A stretch of DNA of 64,000 nt from Streptomyces griseosporeus (GCF_014656055.1 NZ_BNBR01000005.1:434001-498000), one strand, 5' to 3'; counted from the first letter of the stretch, positions 8,426 to 17,355 are shown. Made by a program: numbers and translations. Notes: generated by a model from the sequence alone, not told the origin.

Positions 8426-9586
8426 GTGAACAGATTTGTGACCGCCGAGCGCGCCCTGCGCACGGCGGCACCCCACGAGTTGCTCGACGCCGTCCGGCGC
8501 GTACTGGTCGAGCAGTACGCGGCGGAGTCCGTCGAGCTGTTCATGGCCGACTACGGCCTGAGCGTGCTCCAGCCGGTGTCCGTGCTGCCCCACACCACGG
8601 ACCCGGTCCCGGTGCACAGCAGCCCCGCGGGCCGTGCCTTCGGCGCGCAGGAGCCGTACGTGGAGTCCGTACCGGGCGGCAGGGCGCGCACGCACCTGCC
8701 CGTCACCGTGCGCGGCGACCGGCTCGGCGTGCTCACGGTGACGATGGCCGACGCCGAGCACGCCCGCAAGCATCTCGACGAGCTGGCCGACGTCGCCCAG
8801 GTGCTCGCGCACGAGGTGGTCGTCGCCGAGCGGGACACCGACATCTACCTCCAGGCCCGCCGCAGGGACCGGCTCACCCTCGCCGCCGAGATGCAGTGGC
8901 AGCTGCTGCCCGGCCGCTCCTGCACCCGCCCCGAGTACGAGCTGGGCGCCCAGCTGGAGCCCGCGTACGCCATCTTCGGCGACAACTTCGACTGGTCGGC
9001 GACCGCCGACAGCCTGACGCTGTACGTCACCAACGGCATGGGCGAGGGCACGGAGGCGTCCCTGCTGACCAACCTGGCCGTCAACGCCCTGCGCAACGCC
9101 CGCCGGGCCGGCCTCCCGCTCGCCGACCAGGCGGCCCTGGCCGACCAGGCCGTCTACGCGCACTACCGGGGCCGCAGCTACCTGTCGGTGCTGATGCTCG
9201 ACTTCGAGCTGGCCACCGGCCGCGCCCGGGTGGTGGACGCGGGCTCCCCGCAGATGCTGCGGCTGCGCGGCGGCACCGTGGAACGCGTCGGCTTCGACGC
9301 CCAGCTGCCGCTCGGCATGTTCGAGGAGACCGACTACGTCGCCCAGGAGTTCCAGGCGGAACCCGGCGACCGGCTGCTCTTCGTCAGCGACGGGGTGTAC
9401 GCCGTCGCGTCGCCCGAGGGCAAGGCGTACGGCGACGAGGCCCTGACCCGGGCCATCCACGCCACACGCCTGCTGCCGGCGGCCGAGGTGCCGCGGGCCG
9501 TCCTGCGGGAACTGACCGGTCACCGCGGCCGGCCGGCGCCGGACGACGACGCGCTGGTGGTCTGCCTGGACTGGCACGGACGCTGA
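8426..9586 (+). CDS. GAF plus PP2C/SpoIIE-like protein with altered metal site
   Basis: A 386-residue protein. An N-terminal GAF-like region (about 15-115, ending GDRLGVLTVTMAD) is followed by a helical linker and a SpoIIE-type phosphatase-like domain from about residue 150. The first metal motif GDNFDW is present. The second, normally an Asp in D-x-x-GHG or D-x-x-GKG, reads TNGMGEG with Asn at 203. The final DDDALVV motif is present. Loss of one metal-ligand Asp suggests weak or absent phosphatase activity. No ribosome site stands out; a GTG at 8438 is the alternative start. It probably feeds signals into the RsbR-S-T array downstream. Confidence 0.85.
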   Translation: MNRFVTAERALRTAAPHELLDAVRRVLVEQYAAESVELFMADYGLSVLQPVSVLPHTTDPVPVHSSPAGRAFGAQEPYVESVPGGRARTHLPVTVRGDRLGVLTVTMADAEHARKHLDELADVAQVLAHEVVVAERDTDIYLQARRRDRLTLAAEMQWQLLPGRSCTRPEYELGAQLEPAYAIFGDNFDWSATADSLTLYVTNGMGEGTEASLLTNLAVNALRNARRAGLPLADQAALADQAVYAHYRGRSYLSVLMLDFELATGRARVVDAGSPQMLRLRGGTVERVGFDAQLPLGMFEETDYVAQEFQAEPGDRLLFVSDGVYAVASPEGKAYGDEALTRAIHATRLLPAAEVPRAVLRELTGHRGRPAPDDDALVVCLDWHGR

Positions 9587-9644
9587 CCGGGCAATGGTCC
9601 GGAAGAGGGGTCTTCGGGGTCCGTCCACGGGCCTCGGGCGCTTG

Positions 9645-9673
9645 TTGTTCGCGCTACACCCCACCGCTAATGT
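9645..9673 (+). promoter_or_regulatory. Putative sigma-70-type promoter of the rsbR operon
   Basis: TTGTTC at 9645-9650 and TAATGT at 9668-9673 are separated by 17 bases, close to the HrdB consensus. They lie 70 bases before the RsbR-like start, so the array can be expressed apart from the upstream phosphatase-like gene. Confidence 0.5.
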
Positions 9674-9742
9674 TTGTCACACGGCAATTATTCGGCCGGG
9701 GCCGGCCGACGCACGGCCGCGGAACCTGTACCGAGGGAGACG

Positions 9743-10633
9743 ATGCGGGTGGCGGAGCAGGACAGGACCCACGGGGCGGCACAGGAGCTGAGCGGCTTCC
9801 TCCGGCGGCGCCGCGAGCAGATCGCCCAGCGCTGGGCCGACACCCCGTTGTTCCGTACGGTCTTCACCGTCTCCCGCGACGAGGCGGTGGACGCGGGCAA
9901 GGCCGTCGTCGACGCCCTGGCGGAGGTCGCTGCCGGCGGCAGGCTGGAGGACATCACCGCGCCCGGCTTCGGCGCCGTCCGCGACCAGCTGGGCCGTACC
10001 GCCGCCGCACGGGCCCGCACCGGGTCCACCCCCGCCCAGATCGCCGACGAGGTCGCCGACCTGCGGGTGTCCGCCGCCGAGCTGCTGCGCGCGGAGTACA
10101 GCGACCCGGCGGCACGGGAGGCGCACGAGGCGGCGCTGACGCTGGCCGTCCTCATGGGTACGCTGCGGCTGGTGGTGATGGAAACGGCGCTCAACGCCGG
10201 CGCCGAACTGATCGAACGTCAGCGGCAGCAGCTGATGGAGGTGGCCACGCCGGTCATCCAGCTGTGGGAGGGCATCGTCGCCGTACCCCTGATCGGCACG
10301 CTGGACAGCGCCCGCAGCCAGGTGGTCATGGAGAGCCTGCTGGAGGCGATCGTCGACCAGCGCGCCGCGTACGCCATCCTCGACATCACCGGCGTGCCCA
10401 CGGTCGACTCGCTCGTCGCGCAGCACCTGATGAAGACGGTGGCGGCGGCCCGGCTGATGGGCGCCGAGTGCATCGTCTCCGGCATCCGGCCCGCGATCGC
10501 GCAGACCATCGTGCATCTCGGCATCGACCTGGGGTCGGTCGTCACCCGCGCCGGGCTCGCCGACGCGCTGGCGTACGCGCTGGCCCGGCAGGGCATCGTG
10601 GTGCCGGCCGCTCCCGGGACGATCCCCTCATGA
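9743..10633 (+). CDS. RsbR-like stressosome co-antagonist
   Basis: A 296-residue protein. The N-terminal ~160 residues are an all-helical RsbR_N-like sensor region (FLRRRREQIAQRWADTPLFR). The C-terminal STAS domain begins near PVIQLWEGIVAVPLIGTLD. At the positions of the two phosphorylated threonines of Bacillus RsbRA, this protein has serines: GTLDSARSQ and TVDSLVAQH. GAGGGAGACG precedes the ATG. RsbR with RsbS forms the large stressosome scaffold that releases RsbT. The gene overlaps rsbS by four bases (ATGA). Confidence 0.9.
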   Translation: MRVAEQDRTHGAAQELSGFLRRRREQIAQRWADTPLFRTVFTVSRDEAVDAGKAVVDALAEVAAGGRLEDITAPGFGAVRDQLGRTAAARARTGSTPAQIADEVADLRVSAAELLRAEYSDPAAREAHEAALTLAVLMGTLRLVVMETALNAGAELIERQRQQLMEVATPVIQLWEGIVAVPLIGTLDSARSQVVMESLLEAIVDQRAAYAILDITGVPTVDSLVAQHLMKTVAAARLMGAECIVSGIRPAIAQTIVHLGIDLGSVVTRAGLADALAYALARQGIVVPAAPGTIPS

Positions 10634-11361
10634 CCGCCCCCTATCCGGGAAGCCCCCATGTGCCGGTGCTGGCGCTGGGGGACGTCCTGCTGGTCACCCT
10701 TCAGGGGGAGTTGCACGACGGGACGGCCGAGCAGCTCCAGCAGGACATCGTCGAGCGCATCGCGCGCAGCGGTGCCTCGGGTGTCGTGATCGACATCTCG
10801 GGCGTGGAGATCGTCGACTCGTTCCTCGGCCGCGTGCTCGCCGAGATCGCCGCCAGCGCCGCGCTGATGGCGGCCCGCACGGTCCTGGCCGGGATGCGCC
10901 CGGCCGTCGCGATCACCCTCGTCGAGCTGGGCCTCACGCTGCCCTCGCTGACCACCGCGCTGGATGTGGACCGGGCGATGGAACTGCTGTCCGCCCCGAC
11001 GGCGGACCGCACGCGGGCGGTGGACCGCGCGCAGGCGGTGAACCGGGCCCGGGCGGGGAACCGGACGAGGCCCGCCCTCGGACCGCGACCCGTACAGCCC
11101 GCCACCGCACGCCCTGCGGGCGGGCTGTCGCCGGTAGGTGGTGGTACGGCGCCCGTGGGCGGTGCGTGGCCGGTGGGTGGTGCGGCGTCCGTGGGCGGTG
11201 CGTGGCCGGTGGGTGGTGCGGCGTCCGTGGACGGGATCCCGCCCGTGGGCGGTACGGCGTCCGTTGACGGCGCCCCGCCCGTGGGCGGTACAGCGTCCGT
11301 GGACGGGACCCGGCCCGTGGACGGTACGGCGTCCGTGGACCGTACGAAGGGGGGCCCCTGA
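10630..11361 (+). CDS. RsbS-like STAS protein with long repeat tail
   Basis: A 243-residue protein. Its first ~115 residues are a single STAS domain of RsbS type, with the phospho-acceptor serine in DISGVEIVDSFLGRVL. Bacillus RsbS is only about 120 residues. Here a ~125-residue tail follows, first Arg/Ala-rich and then five copies of a 12-residue unit built on GGxxPVGGxASV. The start overlaps rsbR (ATGA) and the stop overlaps rsbT (TGATG), so the three are translationally coupled. The role is scaffold and RsbT trap; the tail is unexplained. Confidence 0.9.
   Translation: MTAPYPGSPHVPVLALGDVLLVTLQGELHDGTAEQLQQDIVERIARSGASGVVIDISGVEIVDSFLGRVLAEIAASAALMAARTVLAGMRPAVAITLVELGLTLPSLTTALDVDRAMELLSAPTADRTRAVDRAQAVNRARAGNRTRPALGPRPVQPATARPAGGLSPVGGGTAPVGGAWPVGGAASVGGAWPVGGAASVDGIPPVGGTASVDGAPPVGGTASVDGTRPVDGTASVDRTKGGP
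11155..11350. repeat. 36-bp tandem repeat, five copies, in the 3' part of the RsbS-like gene
   Basis: Units start at 11155, 11191, 11227, 11263 and 11299, with a partial copy from 11335. The first two are nearly identical and the rest vary mainly at GGC/GAC positions. Each encodes 12 residues, so changes in copy number leave the frame intact. Confidence 0.92.
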
Positions 11362-11831
11362 TGGCCGAAGAGCCCCGGCCCCCGGCCTCGATCAGCCTGC
11401 CCATCGACACGGACGCCGACCTGGCCCGGATCCGGCAGCAGGTGCGGCAGGCCGCGACCGACCTCGGATTCGGACTGGTGCAGCAGACCAAACTGATCAC
11501 CGCGGCCAGCGAACTGGCCCGCAACACCCTCGTGCACGGGGGCGGCGGCGTCGTGGAGATCACCCGGCTGCACGAGGGCCACCGCACCGGGCTGCGGCTG
11601 TGCTTCGTGGACCACGGCCCCGGCATCCGGGACGTGGACCTGGCCATGACGGACGGTTACACCAGCGGCGGCGGTCTCGGCCTCGGCCTGAGCGGGTCCA
11701 AGCGGCTGGTGCACGAGTTCGCCCTGGACACCGAACCCGGGCGCGGCACCACCGTCACCGTGGTCGCCTGGGCCTCCGGCGTGCCCGCGCCCCGCTCCGG
11801 CGCGGGCTCGTTCCGACCGGGGGCCGGATGA
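11361..11831 (+). CDS. RsbT-like serine kinase
   Basis: A 156-residue GHKL-fold kinase. The N box is ASELARNTLVHGGGG, the D/G1 box DHGPGI, and the G2 region GGLGLGLSGSKRL. In Bacillus, RsbT phosphorylates RsbR and RsbS, leaves the complex and activates RsbU. Start and stop overlap the neighbouring genes (TGATG and ATGA), which fits fixed-ratio synthesis with RsbS. Confidence 0.92.
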   Translation: MAEEPRPPASISLPIDTDADLARIRQQVRQAATDLGFGLVQQTKLITAASELARNTLVHGGGGVVEITRLHEGHRTGLRLCFVDHGPGIRDVDLAMTDGYTSGGGLGLGLSGSKRLVHEFALDTEPGRGTTVTVVAWASGVPAPRSGAGSFRPGAG

Positions 11832-12928
11832 ACAGGGCGTGGGACGTTCCGGTGCACGACTCCACCCGGGTACGGGACGTCCGGGTGGCGGCCGAGACCG
11901 CGTGCCGGGACGTCGGTCTCGACGCGCGCCGCACCGCCAACGCCGCGCTGGTCGCCACCGAGCTGGCGACCAACCTGCTCAAGCACGCCGGCGGCGGCCG
12001 CGTCGTCGTCAACCTCGTCGACGCGCCCGAGCCGGGCGGCCGTACCCCCGCGGTGCAGCTGGTCTCGCTCGACCACGGTCCCGGCATCCCCGACGTCGCC
12101 GCGGCCCTGCGGGACGGGTTCACCACGGCCACCACGTCCCTCGGCGCGGGGCTCGGCACCTGCCGGCGCATCGCCGACGGCTTCGACCTGTACAGCGTGC
12201 GGGGCCGCGGGACGGTCGTCCTGGCCCGCATCGACCCCGCGCCCGCGGCCGTACCCGCGGCCGTACCCGCACAGGCCCCCGCACCCGCCCCCGCACCGCG
12301 GCGGGCGGCGGCCCGCGCCGGCGGCGTCAACGTCCCCCTCGCCCCCGCCGAACACTCCGGCGACGCCTGGACCTGGGCCCGCTCCGGCCCGCTGCTGACC
12401 TTCATGCTGGCCGACGGCCTCGGCCACGGCACCAAGGCCGCCCACGCCTCCGCCACCGCCGTCGACACCCTGCGCCGCTCGGCCCATCTGCCGCCCGCCG
12501 AGATCCTCCGCCGCCTCGACACGGCGCTACGGCCCACCCGCGGCGCCGCCGTGGCCGTGGCCCAACTGGACCACGACGACGCCCACCTGAGCTTCGCCGG
12601 GGTCGGCAACGCCGGGGCCCGGCTGCGCACCGGCGACCGCTGGCACCACCTGGTCTCCCACCCCGGCATCGTCGGCGCCGCCTTCCCGGCCAACGTGCCG
12701 GTGCAGCGGGCGCCCTGGACCGCCGGCAGCCTGCTCGTCCTGCACAGCGACGGCCTGCCCAGCCGTTGGACACCCCCCGACGAGCCGCATCTGCTCACCC
12801 GCGACCCCGCGCTGATCGCCGCGGCCGTCCTCCGGGACGCCAGCAGCGCGGCCAGCCCCGCACGCGACGACACCAGCGTGGCCGTACTGGCCCCCGAGTG
12901 CCGGACCGAGGCCCATGAACGCCCATGA
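11828..12928 (+). CDS. Fusion of RsbT-like ATPase and RsbX-like PP2C phosphatase
   Basis: A 366-residue two-domain protein. Residues ~1-140 form a HATPase domain (VATELATNLLKHAGGG, DHGPGI, LGAGLGTCRRIAD). An Ala/Pro linker follows, and residues ~165-360 form a small SpoIIE/RsbX-type phosphatase domain with FMLADGLGHGTKAAHAS and a closing ARDDTSVAVLA. RsbX removes phosphates from RsbR and RsbS and resets the stressosome, so this gene may combine kinase and reset phosphatase in one chain. It overlaps rsbT by 4 bases and the next gene by 14. Confidence 0.88.
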   Translation: MNRAWDVPVHDSTRVRDVRVAAETACRDVGLDARRTANAALVATELATNLLKHAGGGRVVVNLVDAPEPGGRTPAVQLVSLDHGPGIPDVAAALRDGFTTATTSLGAGLGTCRRIADGFDLYSVRGRGTVVLARIDPAPAAVPAAVPAQAPAPAPAPRRAAARAGGVNVPLAPAEHSGDAWTWARSGPLLTFMLADGLGHGTKAAHASATAVDTLRRSAHLPPAEILRRLDTALRPTRGAAVAVAQLDHDDAHLSFAGVGNAGARLRTGDRWHHLVSHPGIVGAAFPANVPVQRAPWTAGSLLVLHSDGLPSRWTPPDEPHLLTRDPALIAAAVLRDASSAASPARDDTSVAVLAPECRTEAHERP

Positions 12929-15086
12929 CATCTGGACCATCCGCTCCGTGGCCGACGCGGCCCGCGCACGCACACTCCTGTCCCGCGTCACGGCCGAGAC
13001 CGGCCTGCCGGCCGTGGAACGCGCCCGCTTCCTGACCGACATCACGGCACGCCTGCGGGAGGGCCTGGCGGCGGGGGGTGCGGAGGTACTGATCGACGGC
13101 TGGGAGCCGGGGTCGGGGCCGGAGCGGGAGCCGGGGCCGGACGCGGGCGCGTCGTGCGCGGACTCCGCGGAGGACGCTTCCGGCGCGGGTGCCGCTGACG
13201 CGGGGGCCTCTGACGCGGGTGCCGCTGGCGCTGACGGTGCCGAGGGGGGCGTTTCCGGCGCGGGGGCCTCTCACGCGGATGGTGCCGAGGGGGGCGTTTC
13301 CGGCGCGGGGGCCTCTGGCGCTGACTGTGCCGAGGGGCACGCTTCCGGCGCGGGGGCCTCTGACGCGGATGGTGCCGAAGGGGGCGCTTCCGGCGCGGAT
13401 GGTGCCCAGAGAGGCCCTTCCGGCGCGGATGCCTCTGACGCGGACGCCCCGGCCCCCGCCCCGGCCGCCGACAAGGACGCCCCGCACGACGGCACCACCC
13501 CCCGCCTGCGCATCGTCGTACGACCGCACGGCGCGCCCCCGGCCCGCTACACCCTGCCCCGCCCCCGCCGCTCCCGCCGCCCCACCCGCGAGCCGTCCCC
13601 GTCACGGCAGGCGACCGCGGCGCCCACCCACCGGCCGGAGCGCGCAACGCCCGCCCACCCGGCGGACGCTGCCACGCCCGCCCACCCGGCGAAGGTGACC
13701 ACCGACGACCTGGCCGAAGCCGTCCTCGCCTGCGCCGAGGACACCGCGGCCCTCCTCGACCTGCTCGCCGAGCAGGAGGAACTGGTCCGGTTCCACCGGG
13801 AGGAGCTGCACCAGACCAACCAGGGCGTCCTCGCCCTGCACGCCGAGCTGGAGGCCGCCGTACAGGCGCAGCACGACCTGCTCGACGCCGAGCGGGCCGC
13901 GCGCGCGGACGCGGAGAAGTCGCGCCGCCTGCTGACGTTCCTCGCGGACGCCAGCGCCGCCGTGACCGCGTCCCTCGACCCCGAGGACATCCTGCGCCGC
14001 CTGCCGGAGCTGCTGATCCCGGACTACGCCGCCGAGGCCGACATCTGGCTCTTCGACGAGGAACCCGGCGAGGGGCAGGCGCCCCGCAGGACCGACCGCC
14101 CGGCCGCCGCCGTGACCGCGGCGCGCACCGGACGGCCCCAGCACGCCGCCCCGCACCCCGGCGGCCTGCCCGGCGTCGACGATCTGCCGCCCTCGGTGCT
14201 CTTCCCGGACCGCCCGCTGCTCTGCATCCCGCTCACCGCGCCCCGCCTGCTGGGCGTGCTGACGCTGACCGCGCCCGGGCCCCGCTTCGACCCCGACACC
14301 GCCGTGATGCTGATGGAGCTGGCCGGCCGGCTGGCCATCGCCCTGGACCACGCCCGGCGCTACGAGCAGCACCGCGACGTCGCCGAGGCGCTGCAGCGCG
14401 CCCAGCTGACCGAACTGCCCCTCACCGAGGGCGTGGACCTGGCCGCCCGCTACCTGCCGGCCACGCGCGGCCTGAACATCGGCGGTGACTGGTACGACGC
14501 GTTCGTGCAGCCCGACGGCAGTGTGCTCGCGGTGATAGGGGACGTCACGGGGCACGGCCTGAACGCGGCGGTCATGATGGGCCAGTTGCGCACCGCGCTG
14601 CGCGCCTACGCCGTCGAGGACGACAGCCCCGCCCGCATCCTCACCCGCCTGCACCACATGCTCTGCCACCAGCAGCCGACGCTGTACGCGACGGCGGTGA
14701 TCGCCCGTTTCCGCCCCGGTGACCCGACGCTGGTGTGGGCGGCGGCGGGCCATCCGCCCGCGGTGGTCAGGTCCCCCGACGGAACGGTCCGCGTCCTCGA
14801 CGCGAGACCGGGCATCATGCTGGGCGTCCCGCTCCCCTTCACCTACGAGGACCACACGCTCCCCCTGCACCCCGGCTCGACGGTGGCCCTGTACACCGAC
14901 GGCCTGGTCGAACGCCGGTCCCAGGGCATCGACCCCGGCATCGAACGCCTGGCCCAGGCCATGGGCGCGCTCAGCGGCGCGGACCTGGAGGACCTGGACG
15001 CGTCGGCGGAGGCCCTGCTGAAACCACTCCTGCACGACTCGGAACGCGACGACGACGTCTGCCTGCTGCTGTGCAGGACAAGGTAA
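12915..15086 (+). CDS. RsbU-like SpoIIE phosphatase with GAF domain and repeat linker
   Basis: A 723-residue protein. Order: a short N-terminal helical region (1-60), an Ala/Gly/Asp-rich repeat region (about 75-180), and a basic Pro-rich stretch. A coiled coil follows (about 270-340, EEQEELVRFHREELH type), then a GAF domain (about 345-475). The last 230 residues are a complete SpoIIE/PP2C domain with GGDWYDAF, IGDVTGHGLNAAVMMG, AAAGHPP and ERDDDVCLL. All metal-binding aspartates are present, unlike the phosphatase-like gene at 8426. It is the probable output phosphatase that dephosphorylates a STAS antagonist. Its start overlaps the preceding gene by 14 bases. Confidence 0.92.
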   Translation: MNAHDIWTIRSVADAARARTLLSRVTAETGLPAVERARFLTDITARLREGLAAGGAEVLIDGWEPGSGPEREPGPDAGASCADSAEDASGAGAADAGASDAGAAGADGAEGGVSGAGASHADGAEGGVSGAGASGADCAEGHASGAGASDADGAEGGASGADGAQRGPSGADASDADAPAPAPAADKDAPHDGTTPRLRIVVRPHGAPPARYTLPRPRRSRRPTREPSPSRQATAAPTHRPERATPAHPADAATPAHPAKVTTDDLAEAVLACAEDTAALLDLLAEQEELVRFHREELHQTNQGVLALHAELEAAVQAQHDLLDAERAARADAEKSRRLLTFLADASAAVTASLDPEDILRRLPELLIPDYAAEADIWLFDEEPGEGQAPRRTDRPAAAVTAARTGRPQHAAPHPGGLPGVDDLPPSVLFPDRPLLCIPLTAPRLLGVLTLTAPGPRFDPDTAVMLMELAGRLAIALDHARRYEQHRDVAEALQRAQLTELPLTEGVDLAARYLPATRGLNIGGDWYDAFVQPDGSVLAVIGDVTGHGLNAAVMMGQLRTALRAYAVEDDSPARILTRLHHMLCHQQPTLYATAVIARFRPGDPTLVWAAAGHPPAVVRSPDGTVRVLDARPGIMLGVPLPFTYEDHTLPLHPGSTVALYTDGLVERRSQGIDPGIERLAQAMGALSGADLEDLDASAEALLKPLLHDSERDDDVCLLLCRTR
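13233..13442. repeat. 45-bp tandem repeat in the RsbU-like gene
   Basis: Units start at 13233, 13278, 13323 and 13368 (45 bp each), then a 30-bp shortened unit from 13368 to 13397 and a diverged unit from 13398. They encode DGAEGGVSGAGASxA-type 15-residue blocks. The frame is kept throughout. Confidence 0.9.
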
Positions 15087-15090
15087 GGGA

Positions 15091-15636
15091 TCAGGACTCG
15101 CCGGACGGCGGGGGCGCCGAGGCCCCCCGCACCGCGGCGAAGGCCCGCAGCCCCCGCCGGAGCGCCTCCCGGTCGTCGGGCTCCATGGCCCCGAGCACGT
15201 CGGCGAGGGCCTGGGCCCGCCGCGCCGCGACGTCGTCGAGCACCCGCCGCCCCCGCACGGTCAGCCCGAGCCGCACCTCGCGCCGCCGGTGCGGATGCAG
15301 GGCCCGCTCCAGCAGCCCGGCGGCCTCCAGCCGGTCGCACAGCCGGCTGGCGGTGGGCAGCCCTATCTCCAACTGCTCGGCCAGTCCGGTCAGATTCAGC
15401 CCGGGAGCGGCCTGAAGCACCCGCAGCGCCCGCAACTGATGCGGCGACAACCGCAGTACGGCGGCCTGCGCGGCCAGCGACCAGAGAACCGCCAGACTCT
15501 CCACGGCCCCGGCGACGTCCCACGCGACGTCCCACGCGACGGTCTCCGCCCCGTCCTCGTCCCCGAGCCTGTCCGCACGCTCGCCGCCGGTCCCACCGAG
15601 CCGGGTCACGAACACATCACTCTCACTGCACTCCAC
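15091..15636 (-). CDS. MarR-family regulator, paralogue of the one at 7.8 kb
   Basis: A 181-residue protein with winged-helix core LRALRVLQAAPGLNLTGLAE, SRLCDRLEAAGLLERALH and wing RREVRLGLTVRGRRVL. It closely resembles the MarR at 7809-8297, including the SRLCDRL recognition helix. The GTG at 15636 is the longest start; GTGs at 15612 and 15606 are possible. It is convergent with the RsbU-like gene, with four bases between stops. The N-terminus includes a short AWDVAWDV duplication. Confidence 0.9.
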   Translation of the reverse strand: MECSESDVFVTRLGGTGGERADRLGDEDGAETVAWDVAWDVAGAVESLAVLWSLAAQAAVLRLSPHQLRALRVLQAAPGLNLTGLAEQLEIGLPTASRLCDRLEAAGLLERALHPHRRREVRLGLTVRGRRVLDDVAARRAQALADVLGAMEPDDREALRRGLRAFAAVRGASAPPPSGES

Positions 15637-15928
15637 GCACGCCAGCCGTCCCCCTCACCCCCACGCTGTACCCGGCAACGCGAGGGGCAAGCAGACGTGG
15701 ATGCCATGGGCACCTTCTCCTCACGCCGCCCGGCGCGGCCCGCGCGTCCGGGGCATCCGGCGGGGCTTCGGGGGGCTCACCCGCGAGGGGTGAGGCGACC
15801 TCCCCGGGGGTGCCGAAGACTGGGTGGGCACGGAGCCGTGACGACCCTGAGCAGGGGGCCCATGTGAACCGGTACACGTCTGTGGCGCCCGATGAAGAGC
15901 CACGAGGACACGGGCGGGAGCGGCGCCG

Positions 15929-17332
15929 GTGACCGGGAGGGCCGGGACCGCGGGGACGGCCGGGACGACGAGGCAGCCGACGCCGCAGCGACACGTGCTG
16001 GCCGCCCTCGCGCTGGCGCAGTTCATCTGCAGCTTCGCCGGCTCCAACATGAACGTGATGATCAACGACATCAGCGAGGACCTCGACACCACCGTCCAGG
16101 GCGTCCAGGTGGCCATCACGGCCTTCCTCCTGGTGATGGCCGCGCTGATGATCCCCGGCGGCAGACTCACCGACCGCTACGGCCGCAAACGCTGCTTCCT
16201 GACCGGTCTGATCGTCTACGCGATCGGGGCCCTGCTGAGCGCGGCCGCCCCGGGACTCGGTGTCCTGATCCTCGGCAACTCGATCCTGGAAGGCATCGGC
16301 ACGGCGCTGCTGATCCCCCCGGTCTACATCCTCACGACCCTCCTCTATCCGGATGTCACCTCCCGGGCCCGTGCCTTCGGGGTCGTCATGGCGCTGGGCG
16401 GCATCGGAGCGGCGGCCGGGCCGCTGATCGGCGGCCTGATCACCACCGCGATCAGCTGGCGCGCGGCCTTCGTCTTCCAGGCCCTGGTGATCGCGGTGAT
16501 CGTCCTGCTCAGCCGCCGTATCGACGACCCGCTGCCGCCGGACCCGACCCGCTCCTTCGACACCGTCGGCGCGGTGCTCTCCGCGGTCGGCCTGGTCCTC
16601 GTCGTCATGGGCATCCTGGCCACGGACGACAACGTCTGGCTCATGATCGCGCTGCTGGTCCTCGGCGCCCTGGTGCTCGGCTGGTTCTTCCGCTCCGCCC
16701 GCGCGAAGGAGGCCTCCGGCCGGGAGCCGCTGCTCTCCCTGAGCCTCTTCCGCAACCGCCCGTCCAACCTCGGCCTCGTCACCCAGAACATCCAGTGGCT
16801 GGTGCTCATGGGCACGTCGTTCACGGTCGCCGCCTACCTCCAGGTCGTGCGCGGCTACGACGCCATCCAGACCGGCGTCGTCTTCACGGCGGCCACCTCG
16901 GGCCTGCTGGCCTCGTCGCTGTCGGCGGAGCGGCTGGCCCGCCGGTACGCCCAGCGCACGCTCATCATGTCCGGCTTCGTCGTGTCCATCGCCGGGATAG
17001 TGATCCTGATCATCCTGGCCAGGGCCTACTCCACCGCCTGGGCGTTCGTCCCCGGCCTCGTCCTCATCGGTCTCGGTCTCGGCGTCATGCTGACCCCGTC
17101 CGTCAACGTCGTCCAGTCGAGCTTCCCCGAGGAACAACAGGGAGAGATCTCGGGCCTGTCCCGCAGCGTGTCCAACCTCGGCTCGTCCTTCGGCACCGCC
17201 ATCGCGGGCACCATCCTGGTGGCGGGCCTCAGCAAGGGCGCCTACGCGGCCGCGATGATCACCCTGGCGGCGACAGGCCTCATCGGCCTGACAGCGGCCG
17301 CCCTCCTGCCCCGCGCCTCCCGCACCTCCTAG
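15929..17332 (+). CDS. MFS transporter, DHA2 (14-helix) drug-exporter type
   Basis: A 467-residue integral membrane protein. Motif A is GGRLTDRYGRKRCFLTG between helices 2 and 3. The antiporter motif region reads GVVMALGGIGAAAGPLIGGLI in helix 5. Hydrophobic segments are consistent with about 14 helices, as in the EmrB/QacA group, which exports drugs or dyes by proton antiport. It starts at a GTG and ends before a hairpin. It is divergent from the MarR gene at 15636, with 292 bases between, so MarR control is plausible but unproven. Confidence 0.92.
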   Translation: MTGRAGTAGTAGTTRQPTPQRHVLAALALAQFICSFAGSNMNVMINDISEDLDTTVQGVQVAITAFLLVMAALMIPGGRLTDRYGRKRCFLTGLIVYAIGALLSAAAPGLGVLILGNSILEGIGTALLIPPVYILTTLLYPDVTSRARAFGVVMALGGIGAAAGPLIGGLITTAISWRAAFVFQALVIAVIVLLSRRIDDPLPPDPTRSFDTVGAVLSAVGLVLVVMGILATDDNVWLMIALLVLGALVLGWFFRSARAKEASGREPLLSLSLFRNRPSNLGLVTQNIQWLVLMGTSFTVAAYLQVVRGYDAIQTGVVFTAATSGLLASSLSAERLARRYAQRTLIMSGFVVSIAGIVILIILARAYSTAWAFVPGLVLIGLGLGVMLTPSVNVVQSSFPEEQQGEISGLSRSVSNLGSSFGTAIAGTILVAGLSKGAYAAAMITLAATGLIGLTAAALLPRASRTS

Positions 17333-17336
17333 AGTG

Positions 17337-17355
17337 CGGGGCAACTGATGCCCCG
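17337..17355 (+). terminator. Short hairpin after MFS gene
   Basis: A 7-bp GC stem (CGGGGCA / TGCCCCG) with a 5-base loop starts five bases after the stop. It has no T tract. Confidence 0.55.

Noticed and set aside
13233..13442. Possible CRISPR array
   Set aside because: The 24, 36 and 45 bp arrays are head-to-tail without spacers and lie inside reading frames; no cas genes were seen.
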